Positions 20,639 through 32,737 of a stretch of 64,000 nt of DNA are shown piece by piece. The position numbers were made by a program, and so were the translations under genes. Origin of the DNA: Sediminibacterium sp. KACHI17 (GTDB lineage Bacteria > Bacteroidota > Bacteroidia > Chitinophagales > Chitinophagaceae); NCBI RefSeq assembly GCF_040362915.1, contig NZ_AP029612.1, positions 124,001 to 188,000 of the forward strand, in the 5' to 3' direction. A model generated the notes under the pieces. That model saw only the letters and a list, made by a program, of their open reading frames with translations, searched no databases and had not been told where the DNA came from. The stretch's first letter is position 1. Each line of letters starts with the position of its first letter.

Positions 20639-23299
20639 ATGACTAAAGCTTTGAATGCGTTTTATAAACGCTTCTTTATTATTTATCTCTTCTTTAGAAA
20701 GGATCATATTGCGAAGTATAGCCAGCTTTTTCGTTTGATTATTTTCTCTCTATGCTTATTAATAAACACTGCCATCAAAGCGGCAACCATTACATCTAAT
20801 ACTGGGGTCACTGGTTTCTGGGATGTTGCAGGAACATGGGTGGGTGGGGTAGTGCCTGGCCCGGGTGATGATGTTATTATTGAAGCAAGCGCAACCATTA
20901 CGGTTAGAACAAATGTGAGTTGCCTAAGTTTATCATGGACTGGCAATCCTACCGCAACAAGAACTTTTACCATTAATGCAGGGTCTACACTCACAGTATC
21001 CGGTAATATTACATTGGGCACAACTACTACCAATGGCCGAAATAGAATATTCAATGTATTGGGTACTTTGGATTGTGATGGTAGCTTTACTATGCAAGCA
21101 AGTGGGGGTGATACAAGAGATATAGAATTAGATATTGGTACAAATGGTATTGTGAACATAACAGGTAATCTTATAATGGCTTCTGCGTTCTTAAGACACC
21201 ATGTTGATTTAATAGGAAATGCACAAATTAATATTGGAGGAAATATTGGGGCGAATGCTACCGGAACAACAACAGGAGGTGGATTTACTGATCCTCCAGC
21301 GGGAAGTATCATTAATCTCAATGGAACGCTCCCACAAAACTTCTTCACGCAAAATGCACCTGTTTACAGTGGTACATTTAAAATCAATAATGCGGCAGGA
21401 GTTATTTTACGAAGAACACTTGCATTAGGAACTTCTACCTTGACCATTGGAGACATCACTGCAAATAGTGTTTTAAAGGATAGTGGAAATAGCATTACAT
21501 CAACCGGTACATTCAACCTTCAAAATGGAAGTACTTTTATTTTGGGACGATATTCTGGAACTACTGGAACAGCCACAACCTATCCCGCTTTTAGTACTAA
21601 TAATATCGATTTAGGGACAACGGTGGAATATGCCCACATCAATGCCAATCAAAACGTTTCAACAACACCACAATATGCAAACCTTGTTTTCTCTTCCTCT
21701 GTAGCCAGATCGAGAGTTATCTTGGCAGGTACACTTACGATTAGGGGAGATTTAAATATTGGTGTCAATACGACGTTTCTTGGGAGTACCAACAATCCCA
21801 CAACGAATTTAGGAGGTGATTTTGTGAACAGTGGAACTTTTACATCAGGTACGGGATTATTTACAATGGATGGTACGAACAATCAATCTATTACCGGAAC
21901 AGCATTGTTTGTTGGAGGCTTAACTATAAATAATACTGGTGGAGGGGGCTCTAATATTGTAACCTTGAATAATAGTATTACGACTACCGGCAACTTAACA
22001 CTTACGAATGGAATTCTGGATTTAGGGGCCTTTACTGCAAATAGAACTGCTGCAGGTGGTACTATGACTATTTCAAATGGAACAAGACTCATCATCGGTG
22101 GTACCAACTCTCTACCTACAAACTACAATACACATATTATTGGAGCTACCAGCACAATTGAATATGACGGTACAACGAATGTAGTAACTGCTCCTAATGG
22201 TGGAGTAGCTTATGGAAATTTAGAAATTGATGCAACCGGAGCTACTACTTCTGCAAGTTTTTCGGTAGTGGGAGTGTTATCTGTTTTAACGGGCCGCAGT
22301 CTGATAGCATCTGCAGGAATCGTTACCATGAGTGCCGCTACATCATCTATTGTAAATGATGGTACATTAACATTCGATGGATTGACGATTGCGGCCACGC
22401 CTAACGGACAATCACAATACAATACAAGTTATAATGTTTCTGGGGTGCTTACAGTAGCATTTAGTGTGACTTTTGCACCGACAGGGGGTACTATAACTAT
22501 GAATGATCCGGCATCCTCTATTAGTAATGCAGGTACACTCACATTCAATAATCTGACCATCAGTGCCACCCCAACAGCGCAATCTCAATACAACACTAGT
22601 TTTGATGTGGCAGGAACCTTTGCTACCAATGGCGCTATCACATTCGCGCCAACGGGGGGTACTATAACAATGTCTGGAGTAAGTGGCATCATTAGTAATC
22701 CATCCGGCACACTAACTTTTAATAGTTTAATCATTGACGGCACCATTATTAGTAGTACGGGTAACTTTGGCGTAGCAAATACAATGACGGTTAACAGCAC
22801 ATTCGCACCTGCTGCAGCAAGTATTATCACTGGGGCAGGAACACTTGTAGGAACCGGTACAGTAAGGGTTACCAGAACGGCTGCTGTACCTAGTTTTGGA
22901 GCGCAGTATACTATTGCCAATAAAACATTGACTGATCTTACCGTCAACTATATCGGTGCAGGTGCACAAACGGTAGATGCCCAGAATTATGGTAACCTTA
23001 CCATCAGTACCAACGGAACAAGAACAGTCACTTTTGAGAATGGAGGTACCATACGAGTATCTGGCGTGTTTACGCCAACTGCTACTACTACTAGCTATGT
23101 AGTAACCGGTAATAACTTTGATTATAATGGAAGTGGTGCACAAACCATCGCCGCATTTACTTACAATAACCTTATCATTAGTAATGCAGGAGCCAAAACT
23201 GTTTTGGCAGGTACTATCGTTAACTGTCTGACCATTACATTGAATGATGCAGCTGTACTAACACTACCGGATACTGCTACATTCAATGTAACGCAGTAA
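20639..23299 (+). CDS. Secreted beta-repeat protein, G8-like N-terminus (paralogue 2 of 3)
   Basis: The product has 886 residues. The N-terminus is long and basic before the hydrophobic core (about residues 30-44), with likely cleavage after INTAIKA. No other Met lies in between, so ATG 20639 is taken as the start. The region after the signal (FWDVAGTWVGGVVPGPGDD) matches the G8-like motif of paralogue 1, and the middle (GTGLFTMDGTNNQSITGTA, GGTMTISNGTRLIIGGTN) is about 80% identical in DNA to its counterpart. Two 57-residue repeat copies and the shared C-terminal ~150 residues follow. It differs from paralogue 1 mainly by having fewer repeats. Exported, function unknown. Confidence 0.83.
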   Translation: MTKALNAFYKRFFIIYLFFRKDHIAKYSQLFRLIIFSLCLLINTAIKAATITSNTGVTGFWDVAGTWVGGVVPGPGDDVIIEASATITVRTNVSCLSLSWTGNPTATRTFTINAGSTLTVSGNITLGTTTTNGRNRIFNVLGTLDCDGSFTMQASGGDTRDIELDIGTNGIVNITGNLIMASAFLRHHVDLIGNAQINIGGNIGANATGTTTGGGFTDPPAGSIINLNGTLPQNFFTQNAPVYSGTFKINNAAGVILRRTLALGTSTLTIGDITANSVLKDSGNSITSTGTFNLQNGSTFILGRYSGTTGTATTYPAFSTNNIDLGTTVEYAHINANQNVSTTPQYANLVFSSSVARSRVILAGTLTIRGDLNIGVNTTFLGSTNNPTTNLGGDFVNSGTFTSGTGLFTMDGTNNQSITGTALFVGGLTINNTGGGGSNIVTLNNSITTTGNLTLTNGILDLGAFTANRTAAGGTMTISNGTRLIIGGTNSLPTNYNTHIIGATSTIEYDGTTNVVTAPNGGVAYGNLEIDATGATTSASFSVVGVLSVLTGRSLIASAGIVTMSAATSSIVNDGTLTFDGLTIAATPNGQSQYNTSYNVSGVLTVAFSVTFAPTGGTITMNDPASSISNAGTLTFNNLTISATPTAQSQYNTSFDVAGTFATNGAITFAPTGGTITMSGVSGIISNPSGTLTFNSLIIDGTIISSTGNFGVANTMTVNSTFAPAAASIITGAGTLVGTGTVRVTRTAAVPSFGAQYTIANKTLTDLTVNYIGAGAQTVDAQNYGNLTISTNGTRTVTFENGGTIRVSGVFTPTATTTSYVVTGNNFDYNGSGAQTIAAFTYNNLIISNAGAKTVLAGTIVNCLTITLNDAAVLTLPDTATFNVTQ

Positions 23300-23504
23300 A
23301 ATCTAACAGAAATCTAATCTATTATTTCTTGTGACTCAATCCTGCTAATTAAATTTGTACTCCTTAAAAGTAATGCCTTCATCGTTGATGATACCTAACC
23401 AAAGGCATTGAAAATCCTATACCGCGGTAAACACAATCATTACCGATCACTTTATCCTGAGCATATATTCCATTTACTAACTGTAAGCTATCATGCTTGC
23501 CTAG

Positions 23505-25874
23505 ATGTTGTATATGCCAATGTGTGAGATAAATAAATTATTGTTCAAATCGGCACTAAGGAAAAAAATAGGAGTGATAGTATGTTGCTGTTATCTCTTT
23601 TTCTTTCAAGTACAGTCCATAGATGCTGCCAATGTAACGAGTGCAGCAACTGGTAACTGGAGTGCAACAGCATGGCCGAATACAGGCAGAACCGGTACTA
23701 TCACCACTTCAACGGGATCATTAACAGTTACAGGAACCGGCACTTTATTTCTCACAGAATTAAGTGTCGGTAATATCATTAAGAATACAAGTAATGTAGT
23801 GATTGGTACTATTGCCGCTATTAATAGTAATACATCGCTTACCCTAACAAGTAATGCTGCTTCCAACAATACAAGTATTGCATATCGTTCACAAGGTGTT
23901 GGACCGGTAGATGTCATTACCATTAACTCAGGACATGATGTAACAGTAGATGGGATATTTACTTGTGCTTCTTTGACAATTGGCACAACAGTGGGGACTA
24001 CACTTTTATTCAATGATAATAGTGCTTTAAATTGTACTGGTAATCTTGTGATGAGTTTTCCATCAGCTAATGGTACTAATTCCATTAGTGTTGCCAATGG
24101 CTCGCTTGCAGTTGGAGGTACATGTACACTCAGTGCAAATACAAATACGACAGGAAGGGTTACTGCAATAACCTTAGGTAACGGTTCCATTACTTTTACA
24201 GGAGCAGTAGCGCTCAATGCAAGAAGCAATAGAACCACCAATGCAATACTAGATTTCAGCGGAGGTGCAGGCACGATAACATTTGGTGCAGCCGGCAATG
24301 TTTTTTCCAATACAAATGGTATAGTTACATTGGGATCTAGCACTACATATATTTATAGTAATGCAGGTGCTCAAACTGTTTTTGGAGGCAACTATTTTAA
24401 TCTAACATTACGAGGTGGTGGCGCTAAAACACTGACGGGAGTCACTGTAACTGGTACACTTACAAGATCTGGAACAGCCACTGTTACAGGAACACCCTCA
24501 TTAGGCGCTTCGTCTACATTGGTCTACCGAAGTAATGCTCCTCAAACAACCGGTAATGAATTCATAACACCGTTTCCAGGAACAGGAGGAGTGGTGATTG
24601 AAAATGCTGCTGGGGTTACTTTAGGATCTGCCAGAAGTTTAGGAGCAAACCCCTTGCGAATAGGTATGGATACTCTGAACAGTATTCTGAATGACGGAGG
24701 CTTTCAACTTACATCAACTGGGGCCTTTGAAATTAATTCAGGTGCTTTTAGATTAGGAAGTGCAGGTAATGCCACAACCTATCCTAATTTTTCTACCAAC
24801 CTATTATCTAGTGGCAGTAGTATTGAATATTTGTCTGGCGTTGCTCAATCAGTTTCAACAACACCCAACTATCAGCAACTCATATTTTCAGGGGTAGGCA
24901 CTAAAACAGTTACTTCTGGAATATTAACTGTAAATGGTAACTGGAATATCAATGGAGGAACTACTTTATTAAATAGCAATAATGCAGATGTAAATCTAAC
25001 TGGAGATCTTTCAGGTACAGGAAACATTACTTCAGGTAGTGGAACCATTCAGATCAATGGTAACTGGTTGAACAGCGGCAGCTTTACACCCGGTTCTGGA
25101 TCTGTAGTGTATGCTAACAATTCAGGAGGACAAACGGTAGGAGGAGTGACCTATAATATTCTTACTCTCAACAACAGCACTGGTACACAAACAGCAGCTA
25201 ATAATATTACAGCCTCGGTGCTTAATACAACAGCAGGAGGTACTTTTAATATGGGGAGCTTTCAACTATCGGCGTCAAATGTGAATCATAATGGAATTTT
25301 AGAAACTCAAAATACTTCAGCAACACCTATTTCTTCTGGGCTCACATGGGTTGGAAATGTATTCTATAATGCTGCATCAGAGCAAACGGTTGTAAGTGGT
25401 AATTATAACAATTTGAATCTCTCCGGTGGTAATCGTGTTTTGAGTAATACGGGTATCATCGGTATCTCGGGAGTCTTTACACCAGGGTCAGGTGTATACA
25501 CTGTTACCGGTAGTACTATTGATTTCAATGGAACAGGCGATCAATCAATACCCGATTTTAATTTTTCGAATCTTACTGTTTCCGGGAACAGATCGGGCAA
25601 TACGATTAGTTTTGTAAATGGTGGTACTATTGGGGTCTCCGGTATTTTTTCATTAACAGCAACCTCTGTTAGTTATATCGTAACCGGTAATACTTTTAAC
25701 TACAATGGAACTGATCCGCAGATCATCGTTCCCTTTGATTACAATATACTAATCATCAGTAGCAGTGGCACAAAAATCATTGAAACCGGCAGTATTGTTA
25801 ATTGCACTGGGTTAGATATACTCGATGATGCCAAGCTAAATATTGAAGGTACGGCTCAACTGAATTTCCTTTAA
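23505..25874 (+). CDS. Secreted beta-repeat protein (paralogue 3 of 3, most divergent)
   Basis: The product has 789 residues if ATG 23505 is used; ATG 23520 (residue 6) is an equally plausible start. The signal core is Cys/Phe-rich (about residues 23-36), with likely cleavage after SIDA. The mature protein starts like its two neighbours (ANVTSAATGNWSATAWP) but the G8-like motif is altered and carries an insertion. The C-terminus (FDYNILIISSSGTKIIETGS, then VNCTGLDILDDAKLNIEGTA) is clearly homologous to theirs although the 57-residue repeats are missing. No sorting domain or enzyme motif is visible. Tandem duplication followed by divergence explains the trio. Confidence 0.82.
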   Translation: MLYMPMCEINKLLFKSALRKKIGVIVCCCYLFFFQVQSIDAANVTSAATGNWSATAWPNTGRTGTITTSTGSLTVTGTGTLFLTELSVGNIIKNTSNVVIGTIAAINSNTSLTLTSNAASNNTSIAYRSQGVGPVDVITINSGHDVTVDGIFTCASLTIGTTVGTTLLFNDNSALNCTGNLVMSFPSANGTNSISVANGSLAVGGTCTLSANTNTTGRVTAITLGNGSITFTGAVALNARSNRTTNAILDFSGGAGTITFGAAGNVFSNTNGIVTLGSSTTYIYSNAGAQTVFGGNYFNLTLRGGGAKTLTGVTVTGTLTRSGTATVTGTPSLGASSTLVYRSNAPQTTGNEFITPFPGTGGVVIENAAGVTLGSARSLGANPLRIGMDTLNSILNDGGFQLTSTGAFEINSGAFRLGSAGNATTYPNFSTNLLSSGSSIEYLSGVAQSVSTTPNYQQLIFSGVGTKTVTSGILTVNGNWNINGGTTLLNSNNADVNLTGDLSGTGNITSGSGTIQINGNWLNSGSFTPGSGSVVYANNSGGQTVGGVTYNILTLNNSTGTQTAANNITASVLNTTAGGTFNMGSFQLSASNVNHNGILETQNTSATPISSGLTWVGNVFYNAASEQTVVSGNYNNLNLSGGNRVLSNTGIIGISGVFTPGSGVYTVTGSTIDFNGTGDQSIPDFNFSNLTVSGNRSGNTISFVNGGTIGVSGIFSLTATSVSYIVTGNTFNYNGTDPQIIVPFDYNILIISSSGTKIIETGSIVNCTGLDILDDAKLNIEGTAQLNFL

Positions 25875-25973
25875 TATCCTGAAATAACGTGAACTTAATG
25901 ATCCATTAATATTTATAAACGGATCAAAGAAAGATGCATTTATGTGTATCTTAGATTCACAGTCATTAAGTAT

Positions 25974-26672
25974 ATGAAATTATTTATGCTTTTAATTAGC
26001 GGAATGTTGTCTTTGGGTGTTATTGCCCAAAAAACAACATCTCCCAAATCTTCCCCCACATCAGCGCCCGTTAAACTGAGTAATATCAATGATTCCATAC
26101 AATATGCCATTGGCGCATTTGTTGCACAATGGATCAATAACAATGGGTTCATCATTAGTAATCCTGCACTCTATATCAAAGGCATGGATGATGTCTTTCA
26201 AAATAAACCCCGATTAATTCCGGATTCTGTAGTTCCGGTGATGATCACAGCTTATCAGCAGGTAACCCAAAAAGATCGTTCTTTGAAATTGGAACAGCAA
26301 CTGTTTACCAATATCAAACAAAGACCGGGTTTGGGAATCCTGCCAAATGGCGTTCACTATTTTATTTTGAAATCTGCACAGGGACAAAGACCATTGCCTA
26401 CTGACACGGTTACCATTCAGTTGAGAGGAACCTTGGCAGATGGTACCGTATTTGAAGACACGTATCGTAAATCACCGGTGAAGATCACACCTGCTGAAAT
26501 GGTGCCTGGCGTAAGTGAAGCTTTACAAATGATGCCAGTAGGATCTAAATGGCAAATCTATGTACCGGCCATGTTGGCTTATGCTGATAAAGGAACAGCC
26601 GTGATACCGCCAAATAGTGCATTGGTGCTGGAGATTGAATTATTAAACATCACGAGTCCTAAAAAAGAGTGA
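25974..26672 (+). CDS. Exported FKBP-type peptidyl-prolyl isomerase-like protein
   Basis: The start is set at ATG 25974 because it gives a normal signal peptide (KLFMLLISGMLSLGVIAQ); the frame extends 30 bases further upstream without one. The 232-residue product has an FKBP_N-like helical region (DSIQYAIGAFVAQWINNNGF) and a C-terminal FKBP fold (LADGTVFEDT, MVPGVSEALQMMPVGSKW, PPNSALVLEIELL). Several ligand-pocket positions differ from active FKBPs: the usual Tyr before the G-x-L strand is Leu, FDSS is FEDT, and VIxGW is MVPGV, while the Tyr of LAY is kept. Prolyl isomerase activity is therefore uncertain; a periplasmic chaperone role is possible. It is followed by a paralogue 68 bases downstream. 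Confidence 0.85.
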   Translation: MKLFMLLISGMLSLGVIAQKTTSPKSSPTSAPVKLSNINDSIQYAIGAFVAQWINNNGFIISNPALYIKGMDDVFQNKPRLIPDSVVPVMITAYQQVTQKDRSLKLEQQLFTNIKQRPGLGILPNGVHYFILKSAQGQRPLPTDTVTIQLRGTLADGTVFEDTYRKSPVKITPAEMVPGVSEALQMMPVGSKWQIYVPAMLAYADKGTAVIPPNSALVLEIELLNITSPKKE

Positions 26673-26740
26673 TCAAAATTGTTGTTATACTATACAGGTG
26701 GTATATTTAATATATCTCAACGCTTACTAAACTATAAAAC

Positions 26741-27430
26741 ATGAAAAAGTTATTATTTATTATTCTCTCCGCTGGGATGAGTGTAACCATGTATGCTCAA
26801 ACCAAAACACCTGCACAACTTGCGAAAGAAAAAGCAGATGCTGATACACTTCAATATGCATTGGGTGTTTATATGGTGAAATCACTGCAAAAAAATGGCG
26901 TGATTATTTCCAACCCTGCTATGTTCCAAAAAGCAGTGGATGATGTGTTGACCAAGAAGAAACTCATGATCAGTGAAGGAAGTGCTGAATCCAGAATCAA
27001 TAATTTTCAAAATGCGATTAATTCTGAAAAAGGATTGATGATGGAGCAAATGCTCTTTGCAGAATTGAATAAACAATCAGGAATTGTTCGTATGCCAAGC
27101 GGTGTTAACTATGCAGTAGTAACGAAAGGCACAGGAAGAAATCCTGAACCAGAAGATACCGTGCTCATCAATATCGTTGGTAAGTTACCGGATGGCACTG
27201 TATTTATTGATTCAGATAAGAACAAACAATCTTTTCTGATCCTGGTAAAAGACCTCGTTTTAGGTTTACAAGATGCTGTTCTAAGAATGAAAGAAGGTTC
27301 TGTATGGCGTGTATTCGTTCCGGCGGCATTGGGTTTTGGTGCATCGGGTAATGGTTCTACCGTTCCTCCCTATACTCCATTGGTATATGATATCGGATTG
27401 ATCTCGGTTCGTCCGGCCAAGGCTAAATAA
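26741..27430 (+). CDS. Exported FKBP-type peptidyl-prolyl isomerase-like protein, second copy
   Basis: The 229-residue product has a signal peptide (KKLLFIILSAGMSVTMYAQ), an FKBP_N-like part (ADTLQYALGVYMVKSLQKNG) and a C-terminal FKBP domain (LPDGTVFIDSD, LVLGLQDAVLRMKEGSVWRV, PPYTPLVYDIGLI). It is more degenerate than its neighbour: the tyrosine of the LAYG loop is Phe (LGFGASG) and the VIxGW hinge is LVLGL. Duplication of the upstream gene is likely. A good terminator follows at 27518. Periplasmic folding function is inferred from the family. Confidence 0.85.
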   Translation: MKKLLFIILSAGMSVTMYAQTKTPAQLAKEKADADTLQYALGVYMVKSLQKNGVIISNPAMFQKAVDDVLTKKKLMISEGSAESRINNFQNAINSEKGLMMEQMLFAELNKQSGIVRMPSGVNYAVVTKGTGRNPEPEDTVLINIVGKLPDGTVFIDSDKNKQSFLILVKDLVLGLQDAVLRMKEGSVWRVFVPAALGFGASGNGSTVPPYTPLVYDIGLISVRPAKAK

Positions 27431-27517
27431 TACCTGATAGGTCTTGACGATGGTGAAACTGAATTGCTACAATCCTTCGATATTTATCTAATCAATTGAT
27501 TATCAAATATTTGATTA

Positions 27518-27550
27518 AAGCCTCGGGTTTTTGCCCGGGGCTTTTTTTTC
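27518..27550 (+). terminator. Intrinsic terminator after the FKBP pair
   Basis: An 8-bp G+C-rich stem with one G-U pair (GCCTCGGG / CCCGGGGC), a TTTTTG loop and a run of eight T. Confidence 0.9.
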
Positions 27551-27598
27551 GGGGATAATTTAATCTGACGCCTGTTATTAGGGAATTGGTATTATTCC

Positions 27599-27606
27599 TA
27601 CCTTTG
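27599..27606 (+). promoter_or_regulatory. -7 element of the fusA promoter
   Basis: TACCTTTG matches the Bacteroidota TAnnTTTG element exactly. About 20 bases upstream there is only a weak -33 match (TTA at 27575). Transcription should start near 27613, giving a leader of about 50 nt. Confidence 0.65.
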
Positions 27607-27664
27607 CCGCCTCGAAAATGGAAGCGTATGCTTCCGGCAAAAAAATATTTAAACAAGCACTTTT

Positions 27665-29815
<2,151 letters not shown>

Positions 29816-29833
29816 GCTTCCTTGCTCCAATAG

Positions 29834-29866
29834 AAAAAGCCCCAGCAGTGATGTTGGGGCTTTTTT
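29834..29866 (+). terminator. Intrinsic terminator after fusA, probably bidirectional
   Basis: The stem AGCCCCAGCA / TGTTGGGGCT (one G-U) has a four-base loop, with five A before and six T after it. The A-run could also serve the convergent gene that ends at 30002. Confidence 0.9.
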
Positions 29867-29871
29867 GTGGT

Positions 29872-30007
29872 CATTAAGTGAGTAGTGAATAGTGAATGGT
29901 GAATTGTCAATAATTTATATTCCATCAGTCACGCACCATTGACCATTGCCCATTGACCATTCACCATTCACAAATCTATTGATCTACTGACTACTCACTA
30001 TTCACTT
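29872..30007. repeat. Inverted word-like repeat (TTCACTATTCAC family)
   Basis: The left side is built of GTGAGTAGTGAATAGTGAA-type words (29875-29908). The right side has the complementary words CCATTCACCATTCAC and CTACTCACTATTCACT (29956-30007). At least 13 bp (GTGAATGGTGAAT / ATTCACCATTCAC) pair perfectly. The right end reaches into the stop codon of the ligase gene. The same words recur at 58367-58460. Confidence 0.75.
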
Positions 30008-32497
30008 ATTACAATACTGCGCAATAATATTATTCGCGTCACTGTAATTTTTTGATTTAGCAATTTGTAATGTTTGACAACCGATCTCTTTTTCACCGAG
30101 ATTGATATGACTCACACCTTTGAAGAATTCAGATTTACCATCATTGGTGATTTTTAAGGCGATCACTTTATCGAAATAGTAGATCGCTCTTCGGTATTGT
30201 TTCATATTAAAAAAGCTGACACCGGCATTCTCGTAAATAGCATAGTTGAATGCATTGATCTCAGCAGCGCGAACAAATTTTGCAGCCGCAGTTTTGTAGT
30301 CTTGTTTGGCGAAAGCGGCCACCCCTTCATTATAGATCTGCGTTGCTCTTTGTAAAGTTGCGGCTGTTTCTTCCGGATTACTACCAACGGTGCCTGTGAA
30401 ATTCAAATTGTTTGTGATCTCTTGTTTTCTTTTGAGCAAATTCGCATAATCCGTTTCATTGGCAGGTTTGCTTCCTTTGGGATCAAAAAGTGTTAATGCA
30501 CTGTCAGCGAGTTTCACTAATTCAGGCGTAGCTCTTTGTTGTGCATTGAGAAGTCCCATCAAATACAAATTCCATGCAAAAGGCTCATTGCGATATTTTG
30601 TATAGGTTCTAAATGCTTTGGCTACTCCTGCAGTATCTCTGCGTTTGGCATGCACAGCTACCAGCGTTTGATAATAGGTATTGGCCCTGGGCTTATTATA
30701 GTAGGCAAGCTCTGCATAGTATTTGGCACTATCCATTTGGTTGGTCATGAAAAATACATTGGCCATCAAAAACTGACTGTAATAAATATGCGGATTATAG
30801 GGAATGGATTTTCTGAGTAAACGAAGTGCTTCATCATACTGTTTATTCTCTGAATGATATCTTCCTAAAATTGCTTCTATGGGTTGAGAAGAAGAAGTAA
30901 GATTCGGAATAGGAGGGAATAAGGTCTTTACTTCTGCAAGCGAAATGGTCATTGGCTCATTTTTCAGATCAGGAACTACTCGAAGTTGTCCTTTCAATGA
31001 AATGTAGGTGAGATAGGTGATGTAGGTCGCAGGTAATAACAGTAGTATTGTGATTATGCCATACAATGGATGTGCAAGGGTAATATCTTTTTTAGGTACT
31101 ACAGTATTCGGGTCTTTTGTTTCTTGTAAAGCTTGAATGTAGGAACCTAAATTGATGGCTGTTACACATGCAAAGAATACTTGCATGATGGCTCTTTCAA
31201 TAGGAAAATTCAAGGCAGCATCAACCGCATAAACGATCAATGCCATAAAGGAAAATAAAGCGATCTGTTTTGTGTTTTCGGAAGCCCTGGATCGTAAGGT
31301 CTTGATGGTAAAAAAGAATAAACATACATACAGCGACAGGTACAATAATCCTCCCAGTATACCCAGCTCAGCAGCATGTTCTAGAAAGTCGTTATGCGCA
31401 TGTGCCGGTACATTCAGGTCATCGATATATTCTTTTTCGTAGGGTATGGAGGCCAGTTTCCAGTTGCCATATCCACAACCCATCAATGGATGCTCAGCGA
31501 TATAGTCAAAAGCATGTTCCCATAGTTTAAAGCGATAGCTGGAAGCGTCATTGGTTAAAGCGATGGAACTGATATTGCCTATAACGCTACCATAGCGACC
31601 ACTATTTGCCTCTTGTAATGTTGATACTTGGGTATTGATAGCTTGCGTAATAAAAAAGGCAGATAAGAGTGGCAGTAACAAGTAGGCGCATTGAAGTAAT
31701 AGTTGATCGACCTTTTTGTATTTTCTGAATTCAAAAATTAAAAAGACAAGGAAAATGATCGATACCAAAAACAAACTCACATAAGAAGCGCGGGCACTGG
31801 CCATAAAAATGGTAGCAATGCCTAAAGTGAGAGCGAGAATATGAAAGATCCTTTCTGCTAGTTTGGCTCGGTAAAGCGCATAGAGCACAAAAGGAATTTT
31901 GATGACCAAGCTCGCTGCAAAAATGTTTTTGTTGCCGGTATTACCATTGAGTGAATTGATCAAAGCGCCAATGGAGGTTTCAGTTATGCCATCAAAAAAT
32001 TTATTGAAGTATTGTATTGACTCGATCAATAAAATAGTTGCCAGTGATCTGGATAAGAGTCTGAAGAGATCCTGGTCATTGAAAAATAAAACAGCAATAT
32101 TAAAAAAGGCAACAACCGTTACAATAAACCTCACATAACATACCCATGCTTCCACTTGATTCATTGCAAAGAAGATGGATAATCCTGCCAGAACAAAAAG
32201 CGATAGGTAGAGCTTGGTATAGCCTTGTTTGAAAATGGTGATCACCGCTTCTTGATAGAGATCTTTCCTCGCCCAGATATAAATGACCACAAGAATATCC
32301 AATAAGGATACATAAAGCCATTGTGGCCCCATAACATCTATGGCATTCACATTGGTGATAAAATGAACTGCCATATACAGCCCAAGAATCAGTAATGGAA
32401 TAAAGGAATTTTTATTAATATTTTTATTATTTGTATGTAACTTATTATCAACTATTTGCTTCTCAGGAGCAGTGTGGTTGTTTTTCTTCCTGGCCAT
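30002..32497 (-). CDS. O-antigen ligase / Wzy polymerase-like membrane protein with C-terminal TPRs
   Basis: The 831-residue product has a basic N-terminus and about 10-12 membrane segments between residues 31 and 490. Typical Wzy_C features are SARASY (234-239), YRFKLWEHA (321-329), GCGYGNW (340-346) and AHAHNDFLEHAAELGILGG (365-383), the long periplasmic loop. Residues about 540-831 hold tetratricopeptide repeats. Members polymerise or ligate undecaprenyl-linked glycans, or glycosylate proteins; which applies cannot be told from one gene, and no other glycan genes are nearby. It is encoded opposite to fusA and to the S10 operon and sits alone between them. Its last codons overlap an intergenic repeat. 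Confidence 0.85.
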   Translation of the reverse strand: MARKKNNHTAPEKQIVDNKLHTNNKNINKNSFIPLLILGLYMAVHFITNVNAIDVMGPQWLYVSLLDILVVIYIWARKDLYQEAVITIFKQGYTKLYLSLFVLAGLSIFFAMNQVEAWVCYVRFIVTVVAFFNIAVLFFNDQDLFRLLSRSLATILLIESIQYFNKFFDGITETSIGALINSLNGNTGNKNIFAASLVIKIPFVLYALYRAKLAERIFHILALTLGIATIFMASARASYVSLFLVSIIFLVFLIFEFRKYKKVDQLLLQCAYLLLPLLSAFFITQAINTQVSTLQEANSGRYGSVIGNISSIALTNDASSYRFKLWEHAFDYIAEHPLMGCGYGNWKLASIPYEKEYIDDLNVPAHAHNDFLEHAAELGILGGLLYLSLYVCLFFFTIKTLRSRASENTKQIALFSFMALIVYAVDAALNFPIERAIMQVFFACVTAINLGSYIQALQETKDPNTVVPKKDITLAHPLYGIITILLLLPATYITYLTYISLKGQLRVVPDLKNEPMTISLAEVKTLFPPIPNLTSSSQPIEAILGRYHSENKQYDEALRLLRKSIPYNPHIYYSQFLMANVFFMTNQMDSAKYYAELAYYNKPRANTYYQTLVAVHAKRRDTAGVAKAFRTYTKYRNEPFAWNLYLMGLLNAQQRATPELVKLADSALTLFDPKGSKPANETDYANLLKRKQEITNNLNFTGTVGSNPEETAATLQRATQIYNEGVAAFAKQDYKTAAAKFVRAAEINAFNYAIYENAGVSFFNMKQYRRAIYYFDKVIALKITNDGKSEFFKGVSHINLGEKEIGCQTLQIAKSKNYSDANNIIAQYCNK

Positions 32498-32610
32498 AAA
32501 TCGGTTATTGCTGTGAAATTAAGCAATTTACGCTTTGACTTTTAGCAGGAAGCACATTTACAAGTAAGCCATAATAGGCTATTCTATATATCCGCTTAAG
32601 CTCCTAGTAT

Positions 32611-32649
32611 GATACCTAGGGGATACCCAGGGGATACTCAGGGGATACC
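32611..32649. repeat. 3.5 tandem copies of an 11-bp unit
   Basis: Copies GATACCTAGGG, GATACCCAGGG, GATACTCAGGG and the half copy GATACC start at 32611, 32622, 32633 and 32644. The 11-bp step is close to one helical turn. A short hairpin starts within the last half copy. Confidence 0.85.
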
Positions 32650-32737
32650 GTATACATACGGTAGTCTAATCCTTATCTAAGCCCAAAAAAGGTTCGAAAA
32701 TGCATTTTATTGATGCAAACGGCTGATTATCATAATG

